Under the pieces are notes generated by a model, which did no database searches, was not told the origin of the DNA, and saw only the letters and a list, made by a program, of their open reading frames with translations. Of a DNA stretch of 46,623 bases, positions 1 to 12,027 are shown in pieces. Source of the stretch: Plakobranchus ocellatus. Taxonomy: Eukaryota > Mollusca > Gastropoda > Plakobranchidae. A program made the position numbers and the translations under genes. Each line of letters starts with the position of its first letter. The stretch's first letter is position 1. The DNA is taken from assembly GCA_019648995.1 (NCBI GenBank), contig BLXT01008183.1, forward strand, positions 550,552 to 597,174. Direction: 5' to 3'.

Positions 1-165
1 TCTCTCTCTCTCTCTCTCTCTGTTTCTTCTTTCATCACTCTGAGTGTCCCTCAGTAATTCTCACTCTTTCTCTTCTTATTTCTTTCTCCCTCTCTCTCTG
101 TTTCTCTTTTATCACTCTGTAAGTGTCTCTCAGTGATTCTCACTCTTTCTCTCTCACTCTATCTC
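1..165. repeat. CT-rich low-complexity DNA with a tandem duplication
   Basis: A pure CT run at the window edge is followed by two imperfect copies of a pyrimidine-rich unit of about 79 bp. Both copies read roughly CTGTTT-CTT-ATCACTCTG-AGTGTC-CTCAGT-ATTCTCACTCTTTCTC. This is simple-sequence-derived and no coding signal is seen. Confidence 0.8.
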
Positions 166-988
166 GATCTAGGCAATATCAAGATCCAGGTTTTTTCTAA
201 TTTCGCTACACTCTTAATTTTGTTCCTTGATGTGTAATCAAAATTTGATAATGGTCCTAGAGATCTAATTTAGGCTTTAGTCAAGGCTTTAGCCCACACA
301 GATATGAATACATTGTAGGCCGACATGACTTGCAGGGATCTCTGTAATTTCAAATAGAGCAAAAAAAAAAAAAAAAATCCATTTTTCTTTTATTTAATAT
401 TTAATGGGTCACAATTTTTAGCCTTACTGAGATTCTGTAGACCTGTCTCACATAGATTTTCATTTTTTTCATGTAATCCTTTATTGAATGAGCTAGATTT
501 TGAATTTTATACACTGTAGTGCACCTTTAAAAAAATTCATCATCCAGGCCCTAAGCCTACAGGTCTTTAAAACTTGATAAATGGTGATATTATTGGACTA
601 ATGGCAGTGAGTAGGGAGATACTTTCTTGCATCTTTAGAGTCGAAAATGCATTAATTATCCTTTGATATTATACTTAAATGTTATGGAATGTCTATGGTC
701 CAGTATATTATTAAGGTGTAATACGGTTTATCCATATGCATTTAATTATATACTGGCATATTCCTGTGAGACTTTCTAAATTCCTGTCAGTAGAGGTGAA
801 TATTCCTGTTAGAGCAATTTGGGGTTGGCAGGTCTGTTATGATATTGTTCTCAGTGGAAGCAAACTCAAACAATGTGAAACAATTTAAGATTCCTCTCTC
901 TGGGCCCACTAGCTCATTGTGGAATGCAAAATGGCAAAAGATATGGCACAAGCATAACAAGTGTGCGGTTTATGTCAACTCTGAAAAG
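166..988. other. non-coding DNA, probably an intron of the first gene
   Basis: AT-rich sequence with no supportable exon. It lies upstream of a splice acceptor at 1388-1389, so it is probably intron of the gene whose last exon starts at 1390. The upstream exons would be outside the window. Confidence 0.5.
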
Positions 989-1214
989 GGGGCGTCAGTG
1001 GCACAGTGGCTAGTGAGTCCGCCCTGAGATATGCAGGGACCCTTCTGTCGCGGGTTCGAGCCCCGCCACCGGCGCCCTGGCCTGACAGAGGGCCTGAAAG
1101 CCTGAGATCACCTTGTTGTGGGCTGGCTATATACAAAAACCTTTGCCAACTACGAAAAATAGGAAGCAGTCCTACCATCTGAAGGTAATAAGAGTGACAC
1201 AAAAAAAAAAAAAA
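989..1214 (+). mobile_element. tRNA-derived SINE, family A, copy 1
   Basis: The 5' part looks like a tRNA gene. An A-box-like TGGCACAGTGGC lies at 999-1010 and a B box GGTTCGAGCCC at 1053-1063. A non-tRNA body follows, ending in an A-run at 1201-1214. Two more copies (26374-26523 and 39750-39905, both minus) share the body words GCCCTGGC-TGA and GAAAGC-T-AGATCACCTTGTTG. That shared body shows a dispersed family rather than a tRNA gene. No clear target-site duplication was found for this copy. Confidence 0.85.
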
Positions 1215-1389
1215 GAGAAAAATCTGGAAACCAATATTGAACCTATTAAAATTTGTGTATGTGAGGCCTGCAATGGGCCATTAATTGGCCTTTTTTTTTA
1301 TATTGTTTTGCTTGAGGAAAAAAAGCGACCATTTCATTGAACTGATTTAGTTCAATTGCCTTTTTTTTTTTTTTAATTTTGCCTTGCAG

Positions 1390-2154
1390 TTCTGCTGTGG
1401 AAGAAACTTGGCCTTTCCTTATAAAGAAGAATTTGAAATCTATGATGATCCTGATCAAGGCTCAGAAGATGCAGAGATTCAAATGATAGAGGAAGCAGCA
1501 GACCCTGGGCCAAGCCGGCGCAGAGTGAGATCCATGTCCGAGCAGTCTCTCAAATCCGGGTCTCGGACTCCCACCAGAAACCTGGGCGGGGGAAGTCAGA
1601 ACCTGGCTAAAAGAGATTCCAGAGAAAACATCTCGCTGAAGGATTTCAAAGGCTCAAAGGGAAGCCTGGCAGCTTTGAAGAGAGGATCAAAAGAAAATGT
1701 CTCGTCCCAAAATCTAAAAGGTTCCAAAGAAAGTCTGTCTGCGGCCGGGTTGGCAAGGGCTTCGAGAGAAGATTTGGCTCGATATGCGATGCTAAAGGGT
1801 TCCAGAGAGAACCTAAGCAGGATGAAGGCCTTGTCTCAGGAGAACATGAAAAAATTGAAAAGTGGTTCACGAGAGAGGCTGAATATTCAGCGAAGCACAT
1901 CTAGAGATGAGATGCAGCCTGTCTCACCTGTGTCGCCCGTCTCCCTTGGCAGGGAAGATTCTCCTATCAGGATGACTGGCGGAGCCAAGCAGATGATCAA
2001 GAATAAGCAGTTGGCAAGGAAGGCAGGAGGAGGATCTCAAGAACAGCTTAATGCTGAGACCAGGTCAAGGTCAGGTTCACAGGCATCTCTAGCTGGAACT
2101 GCCTCAGGCAACAAGTCTGGACCAAGGAGGTCTAAAAGTCCAACACCGGTGTAG
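1390..2154 (+). CDS. last coding exon of an unidentified gene, Ser-rich repetitive tail
   Basis: A 254-codon open frame begins after a pyrimidine-tract acceptor (TTTTAATTTTGCCTTGCAG, ending 1389) and stops at TAG 2152-2154. It enters in phase 0 and has no start codon, so it is a terminal exon. The first residues (FCCGRNLAFPYKEEFEIYDD) could follow a last membrane helix, but that is only a guess. The rest is basic and disordered. It contains about ten related motifs of the form S-(R/K/Q)-E-x-(L/I/V/M): SRENIS, SKENVS, SKESLS, SREDLA, SRENLS, SQENMK, SRERLN, SRDEMQ, SQEQLN. Several are preceded by KG or KSG, giving many basophilic-kinase-type serines. SP sites cluster near the end (PVSPVSPVS, SKSPTPV). 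The final TPV fits a class I PDZ-ligand pattern. I do not recognise the family, so no function is assigned. Confidence 0.85.
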   Translation, partial: FCCGRNLAFPYKEEFEIYDDPDQGSEDAEIQMIEEAADPGPSRRRVRSMSEQSLKSGSRTPTRNLGGGSQNLAKRDSRENISLKDFKGSKGSLAALKRGSKENVSSQNLKGSKESLSAAGLARASREDLARYAMLKGSRENLSRMKALSQENMKKLKSGSRERLNIQRSTSRDEMQPVSPVSPVSLGREDSPIRMTGGAKQMIKNKQLARKAGGGSQEQLNAETRSRSGSQASLAGTASGNKSGPRRSKSPTPV

Positions 2155-2927
2155 CTCTATGCAAATATCCAGCTGATACAGAGGGAGCTGTGTTGTTCAC
2201 TCCCCTTTGAAAAATCCTGCATGTTGTAGCGATTGAATTTTTTTTTTTATTTTACTTCAAGTTGTTCAAAAATAATTGATCTCTGTCTTGTCTTTTCTTT
2301 AGTTACGTAATAGAATCTTCACTTTTATGTATATTATAATTCAGTGTCTTCCATTTTTTTTCACTGCTTGATTGATGTCTGATTTATTTTTTTTTTATGA
2401 ACTGGATGTGTAATGGTTTTGAATCTGTACTTTAAAGAATTTTTAGATATATTTTACCCTTGGTTTGTAAAAGCCTTGAAAAAGTGAGTGTTTTATATTC
2501 CCAGACCAACAGACTATTTCAGATTTTTACATTTAATGTTATTGACGAGCAATTGTAAGAGTTTGTGTTATGGCTGTGAGTTGGGATGACTCAGAACAGA
2601 AATCTGTGGAGAACTGATCATTAAAAAATATGCAAGTTTTATTTGTGCTCAAGTTTAACATATTTTATCTTGCTCAGATACAATTAACAAAAGTTGGTTT
2701 TCTTTAGAAATATTCCTATATGAAATATCCCACTGGCTGAGAGACATCAGCAAAAACATTCGAGTCAGTAAACTTAGCTGCATATTTTCATATAATGTGT
2801 CGCTGCTTTGTTTTCCGTGGTATTTTAGATTATTTTTAAAACACATTATGAGGATGTGCAAAGTGTATAATACAATACAACATAATCAAATCTTTGACTC
2901 ATGTTCCTCATCAAATAAATTGATTTT

Positions 2928-3312
2928 TTGGTTTTCTTTTGCTCATTCCTTATTTATCCTACATCTAGTAGTGGATTTCAACAAAAGATGAAACCAACAT
3001 AAAGTGACTTTTTTCTTGCTCATTCTTCATCCTACACCTAGTAGTAGATTTCCACAAAACATGAAAACAAAATAATCAATTTTTTCTCTTGCTCTTTTTT
3101 TTTTTTTCATTCTACATCTAGCAGTGAATAACAACAAAACATGAATTTTGAAACCAAATTAAAGAGGTTTTTTTCTTGCTCATTCTTTGCCTATTCTATA
3201 CATACTAGTGGATTTCAACAAAACAGTAAACCAAAATGATATTTTGTGTGTGTGTGTTCATTCTCTGTATATCCTACACCTAGCAGTGGATTTCAACAAA
3301 ATATGAATTTAT
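2928..3312. repeat. minisatellite, about 75-bp unit, about 5 diverged copies
   Basis: Five successive units share TTGCTCATTC-T, TCCTACACCTAG(T/C)AGTGGATTTCAACAAAA and ATGAAACCAAA. Copies differ by substitutions and by the length of the T-run. It lies within the probable 3' UTR of the upstream gene. Confidence 0.8.
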
Positions 3313-3844
3313 AGAGAAAAATAGTTAAGGCCATAAAGTGGCAGGTTGTAAAATATGCAGAGCAATTTGTCTTTAGAATTTCTGAAATTGAATACAAATG
3401 TTAACAATTGTTTTTGATAATGAATATCTTCTTTTTTAATCCTGTTTTAGTGTTAGTATTTTTGGTGATTTTTAATGTACATTTTGTAAATTTTTAGTCA
3501 AATCTACCTAAAATCTTATTACTCTTACTGTATGTTTGTTTTTAAATCCTTGCAGCCTTTTATTTTAGATCTAAAGTAGCAATCATTAAGTGCATTGAGA
3601 TAGTGTTTTTGTCTCAGCTCTGCATGCAGAGGTAGTTTTAAAATGCATTGAACATAGGTATAGTAATGTGGTTGTGGTGTGATTTCTACCAGTATTGACT
3701 ATTTAATTAGCATGCCATTGAATTTTTCCCGTTACATTATAAAATGAGACCAAGAAAATGTTTTTGAAACCAGTGATAATTACTTGGATTTTGCAAGGAA
3801 TAATATTGACTAAAAAGACAGATCCATTTTTCCATCTTACATTT

Positions 3845-3886
3845 TGTTATTGTTGTTGTTGTTGTTGTTGTTGTTATTGTTGTTTT
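3845..3886. repeat. TTG trinucleotide microsatellite
   Basis: About thirteen near-perfect TTG units, with two ATT interruptions. It creates a spurious Cys-rich frame that is not a gene. Confidence 0.95.
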
Positions 3887-4473
3887 CTTTATTGTTTTGG
3901 ATGTTTATATCTTGTTAAAAGATCTTACCAAACATCACTCAATTTCTCAACACTGTAAAGCTCACATGAGGAAAGCTTAGAATATATAAATAGTTTGCCA
4001 GTGTTTAAAATGTAACTTCTTGACTCATTCACACTGATTTCAAGTTTTTTACTATTAGAGTGATTGGGCGATCGCTGGTGCCTTTTGTTTTGTTGTTTGT
4101 TTTACCATTATTTCATCAATTGTGCCATAAAGGTGCAATTAAGTTTGCCTTTTTGCATTAATGTTCTTTTATGAATACTATTTGATTTTTTTAACACAGC
4201 AAAAAAATAGGGAGGGTGCTTTAAGATTTACAAGTATATTGCCAAAAGAACAATCAGAATTATTTTATACATATATATTAATTAACTTTGTGATGAATAC
4301 ATTGTATTTGTTATATAGTGCCTTGTGTTTCATATAAATATAAGGGCATTTTAAACTGTTCACTTATTTCTATTGGAATTTACTATTCTATAACTTATGG
4401 CAAGTGTATTTTTTGGTTGTTGTTTATTCTTTTCTGGATTTTCCCCCTTGTTATGTAATGTAACAGTTATTTT

Positions 4474-4479
4474 AATAAA
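4474..4479 (+). terminator. candidate polyadenylation signal (AATAAA)
   Basis: Canonical hexamer downstream of the 1390-2154 exon, in a long T-rich UTR. AATAAA at 2914-2919 is an alternative, followed by a T/G-rich stretch. Which is used cannot be decided from sequence. Confidence 0.4.
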
Positions 4480-6536
4480 AATTCAGTATTAAAGGTGAGG
4501 CTCCATCATGAAAATAATTATGTTAGCCAATGTTTCAAGATTGTTCTATTTAAGTCATTTTTTATATTTCTTTATTATTTTGACCTGCAAGCCTCAACTT
4601 TTCATATAATGATATCTCTATAAATGGGCCTTTCAGTGTTCAATATTGATGGAGGTCCAAAAAAAAATACTATGATGCAAATTCAATCTCCTATTGGACA
4701 ACCTAATCCTTTGAATGAAGTCTCAGATAAATAGAAATATTAATTGATAAAGGACAGTTGTAATGAACAAAATTGTCCTGGATTTACGGTCAATGTTGAA
4801 CTGCATAGAGCTGCCCATTGCAGTGCAGGCGTGACTTTTCTCATTATCATAATAATTCTTCAAGTTAGGACATAGTGTTTAGAGATCAAAACAATTCCTC
4901 ATTTAATTATGTAAGGCTTTTTGGACTTTGTTAGGGCAAGTGCAGTGGTGTAAACCTGCAATAGAAGTTAGAAGGTCTTTGTTAGATTTCAGGGCATATT
5001 TCTAACCATTGGGCAATCAATGTCCCTTTTTGTCTAAGACAATTATTGTTTAAAGTCAGACAGTGGTCAATAAGCTATTTCTGTGATTAAAGTGAGTATA
5101 TGGATAATTTTATCCCTTATTTTCTTATCTAAGTCTCTTTTAAAGTGTGTGTCATGTACTTAGTCTATTAAATAGGTCTTAGTGTATTAAATAGGTTACA
5201 CTTCTTGAAAGAAAAATAAACATTTTCATTTATTGCAACTCTCAGAATGGAGATAAAATGTGCCCTTCATGCTTTGGAATTTCATCTATGGCTCCAACTT
5301 ATGAAAATAGTTATTTAGCTTTGAGACAAACCCAAACAAATAACAAGCTTAAATCATTCTTATGTCTTGAGCCTGTATCATTCTGTAGGGTTTGGATTGG
5401 TGAAAAGTAGATACCAACAAGATGATGTGGCACTTATGTATAAGACTTTTACTATTTTTAGACTTTAAAAAAATGAGCCTTACAAAGGAAGGGAAGATCA
5501 TACCTTGATTTTTTTTTTTAACTCCAAAGTGTTGCATTAGACATGAGACTTAATCTTTATGGTATAAATACTGGTATGTACTTATGAAAAATATTTATGA
5601 TTATTGTCAGTGATTTTGTGCTTTCATTCGTTTTCCAAAATCTAGTCATATCTAGTCTTTCTGTATTGGTTCCGGAGGTCTCAGAATTTTATGGCTCAAA
5701 AGTTCTCTCTATCAACTGCTACTCTAAACCACATAATAAAATAATCTCCATATATCAATATATTTTATAGATTTGCAGCAAGTGCAAAAAAAAATGTGTT
5801 CAGATTCCTACATTTTATTTTTCACGTCTTCTTCAAACTTCATAAAAATTGTTTCTGTGACAATGTCAACCCTTTTATTGGTAGACAGTTTCAAATGTGT
5901 TATTTCAATCTATAACAGGAAAGGATAAGTGTGTCTGTTTAACAAAGAAATAGATTTGCACACATGTGTGTTAACTATTTCACAGGAAAGCTTAGGAGAT
6001 ACGTAAGCTCCATTTGGGGAAAAAGATAACAGATTTTGCAACAGTGTAACTTGTGAGAAGTTGATGCTTCAGACGTAAGGATGTACTTAGTGAGGAAATG
6101 CAAAGTTTGGACCCCAAAATCGTGTCTCTTTTTTAACTGCATTTTGAAAAAAAGAATCTCCAGTTACAAAATGGAAAAGGCCAGTTGAGTATCATTGAGG
6201 TATAATTTTTGTAAAATTAGATATTCCGAGTATATTCATGTAAATCAAAATTGTTCCGTGCCTCTTTACTTCATAGTGGATGAGCTTAAAATGTTGATGA
6301 GTGACCAAATTTTTATGATCTTGTCGTCATAGTGGTGTGTGAAAGTAATATGGTTTATTTACACTGCAAGGATGCTCCCAAGACTGATTTTTTAAAACAT
6401 GAAGCATTACTTCTTATGCCATCACACTCGCAAACTCAAGATTTAATACTTTATGTATTGATGAGTTCAATTTTTCAAATATGTTTAGTAGAAAATCTCT
6501 TCAACATAACAATGATGACAACCTTTGGGAAGTCCT

Positions 6537-6782
6537 CAAAAGTTAATATTTGAAGCATATCTTTTCCGATGAGGGCAGTAGCATTGAAAAAGTTGATGCT
6601 TGAAGCATGTCTTTGCTGATGGGGGCAGTCGCACCGTAAAAGTTGATGTTTGAAGCATGTTTTTGCTGATGGGGACAATAGCACTGCAAAAGTTGACAGC
6701 ACTGTAAAAGTTGATGTTTGAAGCGTGTCTTTGCTGGTGGGGGCAGTAGCCCTGCAAAATTTGATGTTTAAATCATATGTCT
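6537..6782. repeat. 50-bp minisatellite, five units plus a partial one
   Basis: The word AGTTGATG (or a variant) recurs at 541, 591, 641, 691, 709 and 759 (add 6000), an exact 50-bp period with one 18-bp partial unit at 6691-6708. The unit core reads TTTGAAGCATGTCTTTGCTG followed by ATGGGGGCAGTAGCACTG. Because 50 is not a multiple of 3, the open minus-strand frames across it do not encode a peptide repeat. Confidence 0.92.
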
Positions 6783-7961
6783 GTGTGGATCGAGTTAGTA
6801 TACACTGTGCAAAGTTATTCTTCAAAAATATAAATGTGCAGTGGAACTCATTTGTTAAGTCATTTGCCCTATGTACCAGACTCTTAAGCAGATGTAGTTG
6901 ATCATGTCTTGGTACTCATTTGTTTGCTTGAGTTGAATCTTGACAAGGAGCTGCGTTATATTATCCAGATATTTTTCCTACTCGCATTTGCTCAAGTTTT
7001 CTAAATAATTCTTTGTCTACCTCCTCTTCTTTCGCCTTACTTATAATCAAGAGCTTATGAACACACTTATTTATGTAACTGTTGTAATCAACAGCGCTGC
7101 CTGTTGTTTTTTTTTTTTAGCTGATAAAGATGTTAATTTTGGCAAATGATGTTTTATTTCACTGTATATTAGACAAAGAAAGAATCCAGTTTACATCTTT
7201 AACCATTCTTTTTTTCAAAATAATTCTGTATGTGCTCGTAGAGAGCTTGGGTTATGGAGCACAAGGAGTTTCATACAAGCAATCCTATGCAATAGAATTC
7301 TAAAAAAAAAAAAAAAGCATCAAGCTATTATGACCATATGCTGTCTGTATTTCAATGTGCATAACTTTTTTTTACGACAAAATTTTGTGGCATTTCTTCA
7401 CATTATTGATATCATTTTCATATTGTGATTTGAAATTAACTGTTTACAGAAGCACCCAACTATCAATATTATATCCAGTAATCTCTGAAATCTCAGGAAT
7501 TTTATGATGGTTATCTTTTTTAAAGAATAATAAGAGTGCATTGAGTTTAGTAATTTATCTCAGTCTATTTTCTCCTTCCTATTGGGTGTCACATGAAGAC
7601 ACAGTTGTCTGTCTATGGCAAGTTGATCCCCCATGGAGGAGTGACTTCCCATAAATTCTGACAGTGACTGTTATAATTGTTCACATATTACCTTGGCTTT
7701 AGAAACCAATGATTTGACAAAACTAGCCAAACCCACATCTATTTTTTATCATTTCGCATATAGATATTCTCTGGAAATCAAAATTTATGCACCAAACTTT
7801 TAAGGCCCTTTTTCCCTTCGCACTCAAAATTGTTTTGGTTTCTATCACTTATGATTAGTAAAATTTTCTTTTTTTCCCTTTTCTTAACTCTTTGTGTCCG
7901 GATTTTTTTTCCACATCTGGACGGAGTTTTCTCCCTCTGTCCTCTTTCTTTCATATAGTTA

Positions 7962-8012
7962 GCGGCCGCTCGGTCATCCGTATCGTTCCGTCGGCCGCTG
8001 GGAGCTGCCACT
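7962..8012. other. short GC-rich, CpG-containing patch
   Basis: A stretch of about 50 bp with a NotI-type GCGGCCGC and several CpGs, lying in otherwise very AT-rich DNA. The motif CGGCCGCT occurs twice, about 30 bp apart. A 77-codon minus-strand frame starts here but shows no recognisable domain. It could be a remnant of an insertion or a small regulatory island. Confidence 0.4.
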
Positions 8013-11000
8013 CGGAGTTATTGAGTTCATAAAATGCCACTTCAAATAAAAAAGAAGTAATGCCTGCGTTGTAGACTACACATTTTTATGCACCTTCCAG
8101 CCAATGTTCATGTTTCTCATTTGTGTTGTTTTTGAGATTACTCTGTATACATGTGTTTTTTGACCTAGTTCAATTATTAATAGATGTCTTGAATTCTTTT
8201 CTGCTGTACATATCAGTGTCGCACCACACGTTTGAATCTTATATGGGTGAAAGGCACAGACGAATATGGCAATCCATGACTTAAGCTAACGTTTTCAAAC
8301 ACTGATTGATAGTAATACATTTGATGATTGGCCAGGTTGACCCTGAAAGAGCAAAAACATGACTGTCGTGAACAACTAATATTATTTAAGGATCCTTAGG
8401 GATATATATATTTACTTTAATACTGTAGTAATACATGTAGTAATTGTCATGCAAGCACTGTTATGATGTAGGGGTGGACAATTACTGTGATGCTACATTG
8501 TAGCTCTTTTCCTATGATGATGTTATTTGTATGTTACTAATGGGACTCCTGTCAAGCAAGCACTTTTCTATGATATTCAGGTTATTTTGTTTTGTTTTGG
8601 GTTTTTTTTTTCATACATGTTTTATCTGAATTTCCTCACCACAGGTTTTTTTTTTTTATCTCAATGTCTTTATCACAGGGTTTTGGAGGGAAGGAGGGTA
8701 AGGGAGGTTGACTTTGTTGCTAAACTCACTCCTGCAGTATGTGCATGAAAATCGCAATGTGAAAGATACTTGTAGGGACTGATATGTATCCTTTTTTTGT
8801 GGCTTTAAGATCTGAACGTTATTTATATAATTACCATAACCATTTGAATTGAACCTGAATTTGAATTTTCTTTTTGGGTGTTTTGGAGGGGCATTTTATA
8901 TTATACATACCTTTGTTGGAAGTTCAAAAAATATTCCATACTTATAATTAAGGCATTATTAATCAGTGATCTTGATCCAACCTAATACTTCAAATAGGTG
9001 ATATTTAGCAATATATTCTTTTAACACAAATGCTTTGTCTATCAATGTTTCCTTTTGCAGCTATGAATTCATGTATATATTATTATATATATGCTACACT
9101 TTGTAACATTGATAGCTGACCAATATTTTATAACCGTATTGTTTTTATCATTCAAATGTCTTTTTTTCTTAAATTTCTGCACTGTAGCCTTTAAATAATT
9201 TCATGTCTTGATGTGAGATCACCAGTGACTTAAATGTTTAAAATTTTCACTAAATTTCTGTTTTTATGGCAGTAAAGATAATAAGTTTTCTTAATTATTA
9301 CATATGTACAAATTATTCCTTTTATCCTTTTAAAGCTATGCATGTTTTTTATGTATAATTTTACAAATTCTACCTACCATATCTGCATGTACTTTCTACA
9401 ATAAAACTGATAAGAATTTGAAAATCATCCCATAGCATTTTGATATTTTTCCTTAACTTCTTTGTTGAAAGTGTTCATAATCCTATCCCATAATGTAGCA
9501 TTTTAGCAATCAAGGTCTTTAATAAAATAAAACAAAATCATGAAACAACAAAAGGATGGTGGAAAGATGAAAGCTGAAAACCCTCAGCTGAAATACTGTG
9601 ATATGTTGAGAGTAAATTTAGCAGCATTTGAAATGGAAAAAAATTATTTTGATTATCTTGTAAGGGCAAAAAAGTCAATACAATTTTTAGCGGGAGCCCA
9701 AATTCATTTGTCTGCAGCAGATCATTTTGAGCAATTTTAGAAGGTGGTTTATATATATATTTTGGGGCCAGAAATCGAACCAACATACAGATATGGCTCT
9801 AGGCTGAAAATTAGCATTCAACCCAATTTTTGTGCTCAGACTAGAATTTTTAAAGTCAAAATCCTCAATTTGAGGTCTAATGTATCAAAATATGCTCAAT
9901 TCTGACATTGTAAGGGAAAGTGACACATGGTCAAAACCTCTTTGGTTTTTTTTTTACCTCATCTTTCTTCCTTAAAATTTTAAGATGTTACGATGAAGAA
10001 TTGAAAACCATTCCTTGTAAAGCATGTAAACTTCATATTATGATTCATTCAGATGAGTCAATTTTGCTTTAAAATAAATTATGACTCTAAGCTTTGCATA
10101 ATGAAAACGAATGAATGAATATAACCCTTTCCCCCCAAAAAATGGAGCAAAGCAACTAAAAACTCATGTAAACATGTATAAAGTTTACTTATTTGGCATT
10201 TTTGTTTATGACACCTGAGGGGAAGACACTGTGGTCGTGCAAGGGAAAGTGATGAGTATAAACTCTGAATTTAATTCTGCATAATTCTAAAGACAGACTT
10301 GACGACAACACAATGAGATGAGATTGCAGGCAATTTGTTCTTGAAAGTGCTTACTTCAGCAAAAGTTTTTTAATTTAAAAAACGGTTATTGAGGCAGCAG
10401 CAAGAAATCATTTGTCGCTTTCCTTTATGGCAGTAGAATTGACCTTTAGGTCTAAACTTTGTAAAATAGGATATTTCTGCATAAGCCTACTTTCACTTCT
10501 CAGGATCAGTTGAAGAGAGACACCAGTTACATTTTGAACATTTTAACATTTTAATTTAGTTACATGAGCCTATCTTTCCATGTCTCAGGATCAGGCGTAT
10601 ACATTGAAACTGAAATATGAAAGTATGGTTTGAGGTGTTAAGAGGAACTGTTAAAAAATCGCAAGTGACTTGAATATTGGACATATTCTATTGCTTTGTT
10701 ATTTTTCGTTTAAAGTGTAATAGAATATATCCAAATAATATCAGTGACAAGGGAACAAATTTTAAAAGAAAAATCTGACTAAATCATATTTCTGCGTTAA
10801 GTAGTGCATCTGATACAAGATTCCTCAGAACAATTGGGAATGGCTCTGTTGCCTTAGGTGAGAATTGAACATCGCCTCATTAGTCCCAGAATGTAGATCA
10901 CTGGTTGCTTTAGAATATTGAGAGTTACTTAACTTACAGACAAACAAGGCCTGAACAGAAAAAGCTATGATATAAAAAATAACAAACCTAAATTTTTTTT

Positions 11001-11253
11001 TTTGACAATTTATTGATTAAGTTGATATAAGTCTGGCTTTCAGTGCGTTCAAGAATGAAAATAAACATCAATTTTATGAAAACAAAGAGTGATAATATTA
11101 TATTTTTACTTTGAAATGTATTTACAATTGCTATGTATAACATGTACAATATCTATGTGCAGAGACCAAACTTTGACACAATAAAGCTCAACAGGACATA
11201 AATTAGAAAGCCAACAGAAACATTCAAAGATAAACGATGTGTGGTTAGATGAT

Positions 11254-11259
11254 TTTATT
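11254..11259 (-). terminator. candidate polyadenylation signal for the CREB3-like gene
   Basis: AATAAA on the minus strand about 770 nt beyond the CREB3-like stop codon. Another minus-strand AATAAA lies at 11009-11014. A hexamer also overlaps the stop codon itself (12027-12032), which is too close to serve. Confidence 0.4.
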
Positions 11260-12027
11260 TTTTGTCTAGCTCTTTCCCTCCTTACCTACTTCATATAATC
11301 CATGCAATGCGTTCAGCTCCATCTCGAAGGAGATTTTGTTTTTTTCTTCTAACAGGGTTTAGCTTTACTTCACATCCAAGAAATTGGGAGAACGCAACAA
11401 GACGAAACCTAAAAAAAAAAGGTTCAATATTGTCCAATTTACTTTGAATTATAAGATGGAGTTTAATATAGTCAAAGAGAAAAAAAAATGCAAATCTTGA
11501 CAACTTTATGTGAAGTTCAACTATCAGATTGCAACCTTTAAGGTTTCTACTGTTTTTTTGTTGGGTTTTTTTTTTTTTTGTACACTTAATTTACACCTTC
11601 ACAAGCAGTTTCATGGGTTATCAAAAGCAATAGTTTTTCAAATGTTCGTCATTCCTAGTTGGTCAGAACATAGTCAATATTTGACCTCAAACATACTTTA
11701 TCATACTTCTTTTTTTTTCCCTTAAATTTTTTTTTACATTGAATTTGCCAAGCAACACACACAATTATTGCAAACATTTCTAATACATAGAGGACCAGAG
11801 ACAAATATTCGAGGGACTGGTGATGTTAAGCCCCAACCAACCACCCAGGATCAGAGAGACTCTCACTCTCAAGCCTCTAGTGTTTAGGGGTAGATTGGGG
11901 TGATCAAATCTGGTCTTTGCGGTAGTAGGGGAGGCGGCAAATGCAGTCCTTTAGGTGCTAATGTGGACACAACATTTTAGTGCAATATCTGAAGAGTAAA
12001 AAAATTAGCTTATATTTTTCCAAGTTT
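11260..12027 (-). other. probable 3' UTR of the CREB3-like gene
   Basis: Follows the TAA stop at 12030-12028. The segment 11785-11955 is clearly less AT-rich than its surroundings. Read on the minus strand it contains GGTGGTTGGTTGGGGCTTAA, which resembles dispersed repeat fragments of invertebrate genomes. That assignment is from memory of style, not a database match. The rest is T/A-rich with homopolymer runs. Confidence 0.45.

Larger units (their letters stand above)
2155..4490 (+). other. probable 3' UTR of the first gene
   Basis: AT/T-rich sequence after the TAG stop with no further coding signal. AATAAA hexamers occur at 2914-2919 and 4474-4479, so the UTR is either about 0.8 kb or about 2.3 kb. 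It contains a roughly 75-bp minisatellite (2928-3312) and a TTG microsatellite. Confidence 0.5.
4491..11000. other. intergenic AT-rich region
   Basis: No exon with conserved protein content was seen on either strand. The region lies between two convergent genes. It holds a 50-bp minisatellite (6537-6782), a short GC-rich patch (7962-8012) and many homopolymer A/T runs. Open frames here are short and of low complexity. Confidence 0.7.

Noticed and set aside
839..1027. 62-codon plus-strand frame before the SINE
   Set aside because: Runs from intron-like DNA into the SINE head, no splice or homology support.
999..1063. tRNA gene
   Set aside because: A and B boxes are present but the sequence does not fold as a complete tRNA and is followed by a SINE body shared with other copies.
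3758..3958. Cys-rich plus-strand frame
   Set aside because: Encoded by the TTG microsatellite.
6475..6825. Minus-strand frames of 116 and 73 codons
   Set aside because: They read through the 50-bp minisatellite; the period is not a multiple of 3 and no domain is seen.
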